From: JAOARY01 sp045345765
GTDB lineage: Bacteria > Bacillota > Clostridia > Peptostreptococcales > Peptostreptococcaceae
DNA length: 64,000 nucleotides
Direction of reading: 5' to 3'
Assembly (NCBI GenBank): GCA_045345765.1
Contig: CP148265.1
Coordinates: 3,286,001 to 3,350,000 of the forward strand
The position numbers were made by a program, and so were the translations under genes. Below the pieces are notes generated by a model. The model was not told the origin of the DNA. It saw only the letters and a list, made by a program, of their open reading frames with translations, and did no database searches. Below, piece by piece: positions 1-8,364 of this stretch. How positions within the stretch are numbered: position 1 is the stretch's first letter; the number at the start of each line of letters is the position of its first letter.

Positions 1-364
1 CTTGGTCACTATCTTCATAAACAGGAACAGGCTTTAAATCTATTCTAGGAGAATCTATATGTCCTCCAACAACTCTCATACCTTCTTGTAATTCTTTATT
101 CCCTACTAAAAATAATGCAACACTTTTATCTTTATTATTTGCATATATTTTAGCACCAGACTCTATTTTATTATTCTTAATAGCTTCCTCAAGAGATATG
201 TATCCATATTTCTTTGCTTCGTCTATTATGTATTTTACACATTCTCTTTCTGTTTTTCCGTAATCTAAGAATTTTTTATATTCATTAGAATAGTCCATAA
301 CTTCTTTTACTTCATGTTCGCTTAAGCTTTCCCATGCGTTTTTAAATTCTTTTTTTAAGTTCAA
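1..364 (-). CDS. M18 family aminopeptidase (5' part only)
   Basis: N-terminal ~121 codons of a metallo-aminopeptidase of family M18 (aspartyl aminopeptidase/ApeA type), cytosolic exopeptidases that release N-terminal residues from peptides using two metal ions. The reading frame runs off the window start, so the C-terminal three quarters are not visible. The segment GGHIDSPRIDLKP near the break is the characteristic M18 metal-ligand motif (His and Asp). The N-terminal stretch with NAWESL and YKKFLDYGKTERE matches the family's opening helices. The start is a TTG at 362-364, preceded by a strong GGAAGGAGAA Shine-Dalgarno. It lies upstream of no other gene in the window, and a long AT-rich gap separates it from tkt. 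Family assignment is firm; substrate preference is not. Confidence 0.85.
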   Translation of the reverse strand, partial: MNLKKEFKNAWESLSEHEVKEVMDYSNEYKKFLDYGKTERECVKYIIDEAKKYGYISLEEAIKNNKIESGAKIYANNKDKSVALFLVGNKELQEGMRVVGGHIDSPRIDLKPVPVYEDSDQ

Positions 365-481
365 AATAAATTCTCCTTCCAATATTTATTTTTATATATA
401 AAAAATATTATATGTATCATTATATCATAACAATGCTTTCTAATCTATAATTATAAAGAAAAATTAGAATTTTATAAATTT

Positions 482-506
482 TTATACTAACAATTCTTTA
501 GTATAA
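482..506. promoter_or_regulatory. 9-bp perfect dyad upstream of the M18 gene
   Basis: TTATACTAA and TTAGTATAA form a perfect 9-bp inverted repeat around a 7-nt spacer, about 120 nt upstream of the aminopeptidase start. It could be an operator or a weak RNA hairpin; no U-tract follows on either strand. A TATAAT-like box lies closer to the gene (near 415-425 on the minus strand) but has no good -35. Function not known. Confidence 0.35.
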
Positions 507-560
507 ATGTATTTTCTATCGTTATTTTCTTTATTTCATAACTAATCTTTAATAAAGATG

Positions 561-612
561 CACAAAATAAAAGATAATATGAAAATTAGTATGTAAATTT
601 TCATATTATCTT
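561..612 (-). terminator. Rho-independent terminator of tkt
   Basis: Perfect 17-bp stem (571-587 with 596-612) starting 15 nt after the tkt stop. On the minus strand it is followed by a T-rich run (TTTTATTTTG). The arms are AT-rich but long. Confidence 0.8.
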
Positions 613-626
613 CAAAAATTATATTT

Positions 627-2588
627 TTATAAACTTCTTAATATCTTATCTTTTATTGATTTTTTATCTAATTTAAAATCTTTAAATACATCTTCCATCT
701 TTCCTGATTTTCCAAAGCTATCAACACCAATAGAAATATTAGAATATCTTTCCCAACCAATAGTTCTACCTGCTTCTACTGATATTTTTAAAACATCATC
801 CTTTAATATCTTATTTTTATATTTTTCATCCATCTTTTCAAAAAGTTCAAAAGACAAGAAACTTACAACTCTTATAGAGTAACCTTCTTCTTCTAATTCA
901 TTTGCAATATCAATCAAAGTACCTACTTCTGAGCCACTACCCATAAGTATAAGATCTAATTTTTCTTTGCCTTCCTTGACTATATATGCACCTTTTAGAC
1001 AATCCTTATTAGTTCCTTCAAAATTCTTAACATTTTGTCTTGTTAATATTATTGCACTAGGATTTTTGCAACTGGAAAAAGCATCTATATAAGAATATAA
1101 TGTTTCCTTATAATTAGCAGGTCTATAAACAGTTAAATTTGGTATTAGTCTTAATGACATCAAATGTTCAACAGGTTGATGTGTTGGTCCATCTTCTCCA
1201 ACAGCTATACTATCATGAGTAAATATATAAACAACAGGTATATTCATAAGTGCAGAAAGTCTTATTGATGGTCTTTGATAGTCACTAAAAACCAAGAATG
1301 TTGAATTAAATACCTTAAATCCACCATAAACATATATTCCATTACAAATAGCACCCATTGCGTGTTCTCTTATACCAAAATAAATATTATCTCCATTTAG
1401 ATTATCTTTTGAATAATCACCATATTCTTTTAAATATGTTTTTGTAGATGCATTTAAATCAGCTGAGCCACCTATTATATTTGGTATTAATTTTTTTAAT
1501 TTATTTAAAACAATTCCACCCATATTTCTTGTTGAGTCTTGTGCTTTATCATGTGTAAACAAATCATCATCTATACCATCAATTTTAAATTGATGATTTA
1601 AATAACTTTCAAGTAAATTTGCATCCTCTTTAAATTCTTTTTTATAATTTAAATACATTTCATCCCATTTTAATTTCTTATCTATCTTTTCTTTTTCTGC
1701 ATCTTTTATAAAATCATAAATTTCATTTGGCACTTCAAATTCTTTATGCTCCCAAGATAGATTCTTTCTTGTAAGTTCTATTTCTTCCTTACCAAGAGGC
1801 GAACCATGAACTCCTGATGTACCTTGTTTATTAGGTGAACCATAACCTATGATATTTTTTAAAATTATCATACTTGGTTTATCACTACTTTTTTTGGCTT
1901 CTTCTATTTTATTTTTGATATCATCTATATCATTTCCATCTTTAACTTCATATACATTCCAATTAAAGCTTTCAAAACGTTTTTTTATGTCTTCACTAAA
2001 AGATTTATCAGTCGAACCATCTATAGTTATCTTATTATCATCATAAAAGCATATTAATTTATTTAAATTCAAATGCCCAGCCAAAGACGCAGCTTCAGAA
2101 GATATTCCTTCCATCAAATCTCCATCTCCAACCAAACAATATATATAATGATTTATAAGTTCATAATCTTTTTTGTTAAACTCATTTGCTAATTTTGTTT
2201 GTGCTATTGCCATTCCAACAGCATTAGCAATACCTTGTCCAAGAGGTCCTGTTGTAGTTTCTACACCTAAAGTATGTTTATATTCTGGATGTCCAGGAGT
2301 TTTTGAATCTATTTGTCTAAAATTCTTTAAATCTTCCAAACTCACTCCATAATCAAATAAATGAAGTAATGAATATAAAAGCATAGAACCATGTCCAGCT
2401 GATAAAACAAATCTATCTCTATTAATCCAATTTGGTTCTTCTTTTTTATAATTTATATAATCTTTAAATAATAGATATCCAATACTAGCACAACCCATAG
2501 GAAGTCCAGGATGTCCTGAATTTGCTTTTTGTATTGCATCTATTGATAAAAAACGTACTGCATTAATTGCTTTTTGATCCATATTCAT
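627..2588 (-). CDS. tkt: transketolase
   Basis: Transketolase (653 aa, normal length) transfers two-carbon ketol units between sugar phosphates in the non-oxidative pentose phosphate pathway, with thiamine diphosphate and a divalent metal as cofactors. Visible motifs: NSGHPGLPMG near residue 25 and AGHGSMLLY near 65 (catalytic histidines), TTGPLGQG near 113, the ThDP motif GDGDLMEG near 154 with its distal Asn in FYDDN, and GEDGPTHQPVEH near residue 460 in the pyrimidine domain. Start: ATG at 2588 with GGGGAGGA seven bases upstream; a second ATG two codons later is also possible. It is a single-gene unit: a terminator follows at 561-612 and about 250 bp of non-coding DNA precedes it. Assignment is certain. 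Confidence 0.98.
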   Translation of the reverse strand: MNMDQKAINAVRFLSIDAIQKANSGHPGLPMGCASIGYLLFKDYINYKKEEPNWINRDRFVLSAGHGSMLLYSLLHLFDYGVSLEDLKNFRQIDSKTPGHPEYKHTLGVETTTGPLGQGIANAVGMAIAQTKLANEFNKKDYELINHYIYCLVGDGDLMEGISSEAASLAGHLNLNKLICFYDDNKITIDGSTDKSFSEDIKKRFESFNWNVYEVKDGNDIDDIKNKIEEAKKSSDKPSMIILKNIIGYGSPNKQGTSGVHGSPLGKEEIELTRKNLSWEHKEFEVPNEIYDFIKDAEKEKIDKKLKWDEMYLNYKKEFKEDANLLESYLNHQFKIDGIDDDLFTHDKAQDSTRNMGGIVLNKLKKLIPNIIGGSADLNASTKTYLKEYGDYSKDNLNGDNIYFGIREHAMGAICNGIYVYGGFKVFNSTFLVFSDYQRPSIRLSALMNIPVVYIFTHDSIAVGEDGPTHQPVEHLMSLRLIPNLTVYRPANYKETLYSYIDAFSSCKNPSAIILTRQNVKNFEGTNKDCLKGAYIVKEGKEKLDLILMGSGSEVGTLIDIANELEEEGYSIRVVSFLSFELFEKMDEKYKNKILKDDVLKISVEAGRTIGWERYSNISIGVDSFGKSGKMEDVFKDFKLDKKSIKDKILRSL

Positions 2589-2698
2589 AAAAAAATCCTC
2601 CCCTTGTGATTAATTTCATATTTTATTTATTAATAACTACCTCTATACAATAAGAATTGCCCATAAATAAATTTTACCCAAATAATAAAAAAATAACT

Positions 2699-2743
2699 GA
2701 TAAAAATAAAGGTAGTATAAAAATGATTTTTTTATACTACCTT
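2699..2743 (-). terminator. terminator downstream of the antiporter gene
   Basis: 15-bp perfect stem (2709-2723 with 2729-2743), loop of 5, followed on the minus strand by TTTATTTTTA. It lies inside the repeated element at 2704-2801, so the antiporter appears to borrow a terminator carried by that element. Confidence 0.65.
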
Positions 2744-2801
2744 AAACTATTATATTATTTTCTTGCTAAAAATCTCTACCAACACTATTTGACAAAGAAC
2801 C
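2704..2801. mobile_element. remnant of an IS end (ISL3-like), copy 1
   Basis: This segment and 31662-31764 share a hairpin and then about 50 nearly identical bases, ending on the minus strand with GGTTCTTTGTCAAATAGTG (copy 2 reads ATGGTG in that place). The outer sequence GGTTCTTTGTCAA resembles terminal inverted repeats of ISL3-family insertion sequences as I remember them. No transposase reading frame is attached. Just outside, 2811-2832 looks like a more decayed version of the same end. It could be a solo end, or a non-autonomous miniature element. Confidence 0.5.
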
Positions 2802-2840
2802 AAAATTTTAGCCAATATTATTTAACAAAAATCTTTTATA

Positions 2841-4025
2841 TTAAACTTCTTTTTGTAAATAATTATATCCCATATATTTAATTAATATCGCTCCAATTGG
2901 TGCAGTTATTACTATTGATAAAACAGCAAGTGCAAGGATTAAATCTCCGCCTTCTACACCAAATGAAAGTGGTATTGCACCAATAGCAGCTTGTACTGTT
3001 GCTTTTGGCCAATATGACACTATACAAAATAATTTTTCTTTTTGATTTAAATTCGTATTAAATATAGATATTATAACTCCTATACTTCTTGATATTAAAC
3101 CCAGTATAATAATTACTATACCTATTTTTCCAGCCTCTAATGCAACACTTACATCTACTTGTGCTCCTACTAGAACAAATAATAAAATCTCTGCAAATAT
3201 CCAAATTTTATTGAATTTATTTGCAAGTCTTTTAGCAAGTACTTCTTTTTTTTCTAATATGATAAAACCAATTGTCATAACACCCAAAAGAGCTGCTATT
3301 TCAATTTTATGCTTAAAGAATTGTTCTATTGAAGTTAAAAATATTGCAAAACTAAGAATTATTAAAACTTTTTTGGTATCTCTAATATGATATTTATTAA
3401 ATATCTTAATCATTAAAAATCCTACAATTACACCCATTCCAATTCCTAATAATATTGATATGGGAATTGATAATAATTTGATACCTATATTGATATTCGA
3501 TCCACTATATAAGCCTAAAAAAGTACTAAAAATAGTTATTGCAACAACATCATCAATAGAAGCTCCTGCTAATATTAATGTTGGTATATTTTTTTTTGTA
3601 CCTATTTTGTTATTAGAAAATTCAAGCATCAAAGGTACAACAACAGCAGGCGAAACTGCTGCAATAATAAAACCAAGTATCGAACCTTGTATGAATGTAA
3701 AATCAAAAAATTTCATAGCAAAATAAGCAATAGTAAAACCTTCTAACACTCCTGGTATAAAACTCATTTTGATTGCAGTAAAACCAACTTCATTTAATTT
3801 TTCCTTACTTATTCCAAGACCTGCTCTAAGCAAAATAACTATTAATGCTAATTTTCTAAACTCTGCTGAAACATACATTAATTTTTCATCAATTAAATCA
3901 AACATATTAGGGCCAATCAAAACTCCTAATATAAGCATTCCAAGTAACCCTGGTAATTTCATCTTTGAAAAAATATAATTTAAAAAAAGTCCTCCTATTA
4001 AAATTAAACCTAAACTAGTAACCAT
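2841..4025 (-). CDS. cation:proton antiporter (CPA family)
   Basis: Integral membrane antiporter, 394 aa, with about twelve hydrophobic segments and no C-terminal TrkA domain. The N-terminus (LLGMLILGVLIGPNMF), the mid-protein SPAVVVPLM segment and the buried acidic pair in GASIDDVVAI are typical of monovalent cation:proton antiporters, which exchange Na+ or K+ for H+. Start ATG at 4025 follows AGGAGGG. The leader is a fluoride riboswitch (4049-4127) with its own promoter. Its physiological role is therefore probably tied to fluoride stress, for example pH or ion balance when HF enters the cell. Sodium/proton antiporters are a known class of fluoride-riboswitch-controlled genes, alongside CrcB/Fluc and CLC-F. 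The ion exchanged is not evident from sequence. Confidence 0.85.
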   Translation of the reverse strand: MVTSLGLILIGGLFLNYIFSKMKLPGLLGMLILGVLIGPNMFDLIDEKLMYVSAEFRKLALIVILLRAGLGISKEKLNEVGFTAIKMSFIPGVLEGFTIAYFAMKFFDFTFIQGSILGFIIAAVSPAVVVPLMLEFSNNKIGTKKNIPTLILAGASIDDVVAITIFSTFLGLYSGSNINIGIKLLSIPISILLGIGMGVIVGFLMIKIFNKYHIRDTKKVLIILSFAIFLTSIEQFFKHKIEIAALLGVMTIGFIILEKKEVLAKRLANKFNKIWIFAEILLFVLVGAQVDVSVALEAGKIGIVIIILGLISRSIGVIISIFNTNLNQKEKLFCIVSYWPKATVQAAIGAIPLSFGVEGGDLILALAVLSIVITAPIGAILIKYMGYNYLQKEV

Positions 4026-4048
4026 ACTAACCCTCCTAAATTTTGCAT

Positions 4049-4127
4049 AAAAAAACTCCTACAAACATTTATTGTTTGTAGGAGTCATTAGCTTTACGCG
4101 GTTAAAGGTGAACTCCATCACCTTTAA
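4049..4127 (-). promoter_or_regulatory. fluoride riboswitch (crcB motif) with terminator
   Basis: On the minus strand the RNA begins AAAGGTGATGGAGTTCACC, continues with TTTAACCGC and GCTAATGACTCCTAC, and ends in a terminator stem. This order (GGnGATGG, GTTCnCC, AACCGC, TAATGACTCCTAC) is that of the fluoride aptamer. The terminator stem (4056-4067 with 4073-4084) uses the CTCCTAC bases of the aptamer 3' end and is followed by seven U. This is the classic on-switch layout: fluoride binding should prevent termination and permit expression of the antiporter. Confidence 0.93.
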
Positions 4128-4129
4128 TT

Positions 4130-4158
4130 ATTGTATTACAAATTTATTGTAATATCAA
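4130..4158 (-). promoter_or_regulatory. sigma-A-type promoter of the riboswitch-antiporter unit
   Basis: -35 TTGATA (4153-4158), 17-bp spacer, -10 TACAAT (4130-4135) on the minus strand. The promoter overlaps the last codons and stop of ppdK, so the riboswitch RNA starts only a few bases before the aptamer. Confidence 0.75.
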
Positions 4159-6789
4159 GTTCTTTTGCGATTTTTTTTCTTTTAATTTAGCTTGAGCTGC
4201 TGCAACTCTTGCAACAGGAACTCTATAAGGTGAACAAGAAACATATTCAAGCCCAATATTATGGAAGAATTCTATTGAAGAAGGTTCTCCACCATGTTCT
4301 CCACAAATACCAAGTTTAATATCTGGTCTTGCTTGTCTTCCTAATTCACAAGCCATTTTAACTAATTTTCCAACACCAGTTTGATCTAAAGCTTGGAATG
4401 GATCTTTTTCTAAAACATCTTTTTCTTCATATTCTCTAAGGAACTTATTTGCATCATCTCTTGAGAATCCAAATGTCATTTGAGTTAAATCATTTGTTCC
4501 AAAACTAAAGAATTCTGCTTGTGTTGCTATTTCATCAGCAGTAAGTGCTGCTCTTGGAACTTCAATCATTGTTCCTATTTTATATTTTAAATCTATATTA
4601 CTATTTGCAATTATTCCATCACAAAGTTCTTTTATCATATCCTTAATAAGCTTTAATTCTTTAACATGTCCAACTAAAGGAATCATTATCTCAGGATTTA
4701 CATTTACACCTTCTTTTTTTGCTTCTAAAGCTCCTTCTATTACCGCTCTTGCTTGCATTAAATAAATTTCAGGATAAGTTATTGCAAGTCTACAACCTCT
4801 ATGACCTAACATTGGGTTAAATTCTTGAAGTTCTTCTATTCTAATATATAACTCTTCATATGAAATATTCATATGAGATGCTAATACTTTTATATCTTCT
4901 TTTTTCTTTGGTAAAAATTCATGTAGTGGTGGATCTAATAGTCTTATTGTAACAGGTCTATGCTCCATTATTTCAAAGATTTTTCTAAAATCTTCTCTTT
5001 GTATTGGAAGTAATTTATCCAATGCTAATTTTCTTTCCTCTACAGTTTTTGAAACTATCATTTGTCTTACAACTTCTATTCTATCTTCATCAAAGAACAT
5101 ATGCTCAGTTCTACAAAGCCCAATACCCTCAGCTCCAAATCTAACTGCTGTTTTTGAATCAAGTGGTGTATCTGCATTTGTTCTAATTTTTAGGCTTCTA
5201 TAAGCATCCACCCAAGACATAAATACTTCAAAACTTCCAGATAAATCTGCTTCAACTCTTGGAATATTTCCTTCATAAACTTTTCCTGTTGAACCATTTA
5301 AAGATATATATTCACCTTCTTCAAATGTTCTTCCTAAAACTCTAAAATATCTTTTTTCTTCATCAACTTTTATTTCTCCACATCCAGCAACACAGCATTT
5401 ACCCATACCTCTAGCAACAACTGCAGCGTGAGAAGTCATTCCACCTCTTGAAGTCAGTATTCCTTCACAGTTAACCATACCTTCTATATCTTCTGGAGAA
5501 GTTTCTGTTCTAACCAAAATTGCTTTTTCTCCTCTAGCTTTTGCATTTACAACATCATTAGCATTAAAATACACTCTTCCCGATGCTGCTCCTGGTGACG
5601 CTGGAAGACCTTTTGCTAATACATTTGCTTCTTCTAATGCTTTAACTTCAAAATTAGGGTGTAGAAGTTGTGATATATCATTAGGATTTATTCTTAATAT
5701 AGCTTCTTCTTTTGAAATTATATCATTTTCAACCATATCAACTGCTATTTCAATTGATGCTTTTGCTGTTCTTTTACCATTTCTAGTTTGAAGCAAGTAT
5801 AATTTACCTTGTTCAACTGTAAATTCAATATCTTGCATATCTTTATAATGATTTTCTAAAGTTTTTGTAACATTCATAAATTCGTCATAGACTTCTTTAT
5901 TTACTTCTTCTAATTGACTTATATCTTTTGGTGTTCTGATTCCTGCTACAACATCTTCTCCTTGTGCATTCATTAAAAATTCACCAAAAACTTTGTGTTC
6001 TCCAGTTGCAGGGTTTCTAGTAAAAGCAACACCAGTACCAGAATCATCACCCATATTTCCAAATACCATAGATTGAATATTTACAGCAGTTCCTAAATTA
6101 TTAGGAATATCATTTATTCTTCTATATATTATAGCTCTTGGATTATTCCATGATTTAAACACAGCTTCAACAGCTAATAATAATTGTTCTTTTGGATTTT
6201 GTGGAAAATCTTTTTTCATTTCAATTTTATAAATATTTTTAAATTCTTCTACTATAGATTTTAAATGATTCGTATTTAATTCTGTATCATATTCAAAATT
6301 ATTTTCTTCTTTTACTCTTTCTAATACAGATTCAAATTTATATTTTTCAATTCCCATAGCAACATCTGAGAACATTTGAATAAATCTTCTATAACTATCA
6401 TAAGCAAATCTTTCATTAGAAGTCTTTTTAGCTAAAACTCTAACAGTTTCATCATTAAGACCTAAATTAAGTATTGTATCCATCATTCCTGGCATAGATA
6501 TAACTGCACCAGATCTAACAGAAACCAAAAGTGGATTTTCTTGACTATCAAATTTTTTTCCTTGAGCTTCTTCTAATGCAGCTATATGTTCATTTATTTC
6601 ACTTAATAATTCATCCCAAATTTTTTCATTCTTTTCATAAAAGTCAATACAAGCCTTAGTTGTAATAGTAAAACCACCAGGAACAGGAAGTCCAATTTTA
6701 GTCATTTCGGCTAAATTAGCACCCTTCCCTCCAAGCAACGATTTCATTTCTTTAGAACCTTCATTAAATGCGTAAATGTATTTTTCCAT
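4144..6789 (-). CDS. ppdK: pyruvate, phosphate dikinase
   Basis: PPDK (881 aa, full length) interconverts pyruvate + ATP + Pi and PEP + AMP + PPi. It works as a PPi-linked glycolytic enzyme or for PEP synthesis in anaerobes. The N-terminal ATP-grasp domain opens with GGKGANLAEM. The phosphohistidine domain carries GGMTSHAAVVARGMGK with the swivelling catalytic His near residue 455. The C-terminal PEP/pyruvate barrel ends with GICGEHGGEPSS, containing the catalytic Cys. Start ATG at 6789 with AAAGGAG upstream. It lies 48 nt downstream of ppsR, its likely regulatory kinase/phosphorylase, and so belongs to the ccpN-ppsR-ppdK unit. The antiporter promoter is embedded in its 3' end. Assignment is certain. 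Confidence 0.98.
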   Translation of the reverse strand: MEKYIYAFNEGSKEMKSLLGGKGANLAEMTKIGLPVPGGFTITTKACIDFYEKNEKIWDELLSEINEHIAALEEAQGKKFDSQENPLLVSVRSGAVISMPGMMDTILNLGLNDETVRVLAKKTSNERFAYDSYRRFIQMFSDVAMGIEKYKFESVLERVKEENNFEYDTELNTNHLKSIVEEFKNIYKIEMKKDFPQNPKEQLLLAVEAVFKSWNNPRAIIYRRINDIPNNLGTAVNIQSMVFGNMGDDSGTGVAFTRNPATGEHKVFGEFLMNAQGEDVVAGIRTPKDISQLEEVNKEVYDEFMNVTKTLENHYKDMQDIEFTVEQGKLYLLQTRNGKRTAKASIEIAVDMVENDIISKEEAILRINPNDISQLLHPNFEVKALEEANVLAKGLPASPGAASGRVYFNANDVVNAKARGEKAILVRTETSPEDIEGMVNCEGILTSRGGMTSHAAVVARGMGKCCVAGCGEIKVDEEKRYFRVLGRTFEEGEYISLNGSTGKVYEGNIPRVEADLSGSFEVFMSWVDAYRSLKIRTNADTPLDSKTAVRFGAEGIGLCRTEHMFFDEDRIEVVRQMIVSKTVEERKLALDKLLPIQREDFRKIFEIMEHRPVTIRLLDPPLHEFLPKKKEDIKVLASHMNISYEELYIRIEELQEFNPMLGHRGCRLAITYPEIYLMQARAVIEGALEAKKEGVNVNPEIMIPLVGHVKELKLIKDMIKELCDGIIANSNIDLKYKIGTMIEVPRAALTADEIATQAEFFSFGTNDLTQMTFGFSRDDANKFLREYEEKDVLEKDPFQALDQTGVGKLVKMACELGRQARPDIKLGICGEHGGEPSSIEFFHNIGLEYVSCSPYRVPVARVAAAQAKLKEKKSQKNLILQ

Positions 6790-6837
6790 TCCCTAAGCAC
6801 TCCTTTTATTTTTTTGAGTTAATACTTTATATTAAAT

Positions 6838-7668
6838 TTATATTTCATTTTTATAAACTTTGATACCATTCATTTTCAATATATCTATTATAATACCTGC
6901 TGTTTCTTCAATAGCTTTATCTGAAACATCAATTATAGGACAACCTATCTTTCGCATAATTTTTTCAGCATAATCTATCTCATCTAAAATTCTTTGCATA
7001 GATGCATAATTAGCCTCTCCAGAAAGACCTAATGCTTTTAATCTTTCTCTTCTTATACTGTTTAATTTTTCTGGTGAATTAGTAAGTCCAACAATCCTTT
7101 TTTTAGGTATTTCAAAAACTTCTTTAGGTAATACTGCTTCTGGTACAAGTGGTATATTTGCAACTTTTATATTTTTATTAGCTAAATACATACTAAGAGG
7201 TGTTTTTGATGTTCTTGATATTCCTAAAATAACAAGATCAGCTTTCTTTAAACCTCTTGGATCTTTTCCATCATCGTATTTTACTGCAAATTCAATAGCT
7301 TCTACTCTTTTAAAGTAACTATCATCTAATTTTCTAATTATCCCAGGTTCTCTCTTTGGCTTTTTATTAATTCTTTTTTCTATAGAATTTAAAATTCCTT
7401 CTAAAAGATTAATATGTGGTATATCATTTTCTACAGCAAAATCTGTTATAATTTTTGAATATTCGCTTTGAACAACAGTATATAAGATTACTGAATTTTC
7501 TTGTTTAGCTTCTTGCAATATCTCCTCTATCATATTTCTTGTCAAAACATATGAATATCTTCTTATTTCATAATCTGTAATATCAAATTGGCTAACTGCC
7601 GCTCTTGCTACTTGTTCTCCAGTTTCACCAAGAGAATCTGATATAACATATATAACTAAGTGACCCAT
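6838..7668 (-). CDS. pyruvate, phosphate dikinase regulatory protein (DUF299/PpsR family)
   Basis: Bifunctional serine/threonine kinase and Pi-dependent phosphorylase of 276 aa. Enzymes of this family inactivate PPDK (or PEP synthase) by ADP-dependent phosphorylation of a Thr next to the catalytic His, and reactivate it with Pi. The N-terminal VISDSLGETGEQVARAA and the P-loop-like GISRTSKTPLSMYLANK near residue 150 are family signatures. Start ATG at 7668 follows GGAGGAG. The gene is 18 nt downstream of ccpN and directly upstream of ppdK. That context makes PPDK the substrate with little doubt. In Bacillus the equivalent gene (yqfL) follows ccpN and influences CcpN activity, so a dual role is possible here. 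Confidence 0.93.
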   Translation of the reverse strand: MGHLVIYVISDSLGETGEQVARAAVSQFDITDYEIRRYSYVLTRNMIEEILQEAKQENSVILYTVVQSEYSKIITDFAVENDIPHINLLEGILNSIEKRINKKPKREPGIIRKLDDSYFKRVEAIEFAVKYDDGKDPRGLKKADLVILGISRTSKTPLSMYLANKNIKVANIPLVPEAVLPKEVFEIPKKRIVGLTNSPEKLNSIRRERLKALGLSGEANYASMQRILDEIDYAEKIMRKIGCPIIDVSDKAIEETAGIIIDILKMNGIKVYKNEI

Positions 7669-7686
7669 AAAGCTCCTCCATTCTGA

Positions 7687-8322
7687 TTAATTTGCCAAAT
7701 CTACAAATAATTTTGTTATATTAGTTTTTGATAATTTTCCTAGTATTTTATAATATTCCTTATCATCTACAATTTCGACATCAACAACAGGTAATGAATC
7801 CACCTCATGCTCTATAATCTTTTTTGCAGCCTCTAAAACACTATCTTCTTTTTTTGCAATTATAACATTTGGCATTCTAGTCATAATAATACCCACTGGA
7901 ACTTTATTTATATCAACTCCACCAATTGCATTTTTTAAAAGATCTTTTCTTGAAATAACTCCTGACAAACAATTATTGTTTGTCACAAAAATAGTTCCAA
8001 CATCTTCTAAAAATATAGTAACAATAGTATCATAAACACTTGTTTCTTCTGTTACTATAATTGCAGGTGTCATTATATCCTTTACTAATTTTGATTTTAT
8101 TGTTTTTGTAACAACATCATCATTTTTAAGTCCTACATAATAATATCCAACCTTAGGTCTTGCATCTAATATCTTAGACATTGTAAGTATAGAAAAATCA
8201 GGTCTTAATGTTGCTCTTGTAACTCCTAACATAGATGCTATACTCTCACTCGTTATAGGCCCATGTTCTTTTACTATCTCTACAATTTTCTTTTGCCTAT
8301 CTGTTAGTTGAATAAAAATCAC
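7687..8322 (-). CDS. ccpN: CcpN-like transcriptional regulator (HTH + two CBS domains)
   Basis: Repressor of 211 aa or slightly less: winged-helix N-terminus (TDRQKKIVEIVKEHGPI, with a recognition helix near SMLGVTRATLRPD) followed by two CBS modules that bind adenine nucleotides (VKDIMTPAIIVTEE and VGIIMTRMPNVIIA begin each repeat). In Bacillus subtilis CcpN represses gluconeogenic genes when glucose is present. Here it heads an operon with ppsR and ppdK, so PEP-forming PPDK is the likely target. Start is unclear. The GTG at 8322 is fused to the Shine-Dalgarno (AAAGAGGTGA), whereas an ATT at 8313 lies at ideal spacing and gives a product starting at MQLTDRQ. Two CcpN-type operators overlap its promoter, so autoregulation is likely. 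Confidence 0.88.
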   Translation of the reverse strand: MIFIQLTDRQKKIVEIVKEHGPITSESIASMLGVTRATLRPDFSILTMSKILDARPKVGYYYVGLKNDDVVTKTIKSKLVKDIMTPAIIVTEETSVYDTIVTIFLEDVGTIFVTNNNCLSGVISRKDLLKNAIGGVDINKVPVGIIMTRMPNVIIAKKEDSVLEAAKKIIEHEVDSLPVVDVEIVDDKEYYKILGKLSKTNITKLFVDLAN

Positions 8323-8336
8323 CTCTTTTCATAAAT

Positions 8337-8364
8337 AGTATATCACATTCCATCTTTTTTGCAA
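8337..8364 (-). promoter_or_regulatory. promoter of ccpN-ppsR-ppdK
   Basis: -35 TTGCAA (8359-8364), 16-bp spacer, -10 TATACT (8337-8342) on the minus strand, with a short leader before the ccpN ribosome binding site. Confidence 0.6.

Noticed and set aside
2657..2881. 74-aa plus-strand frame between tkt and the antiporter
   Set aside because: It runs through the hairpin and the IS-like repeat; low-complexity Tyr/Leu/Lys translation without a ribosome binding site.
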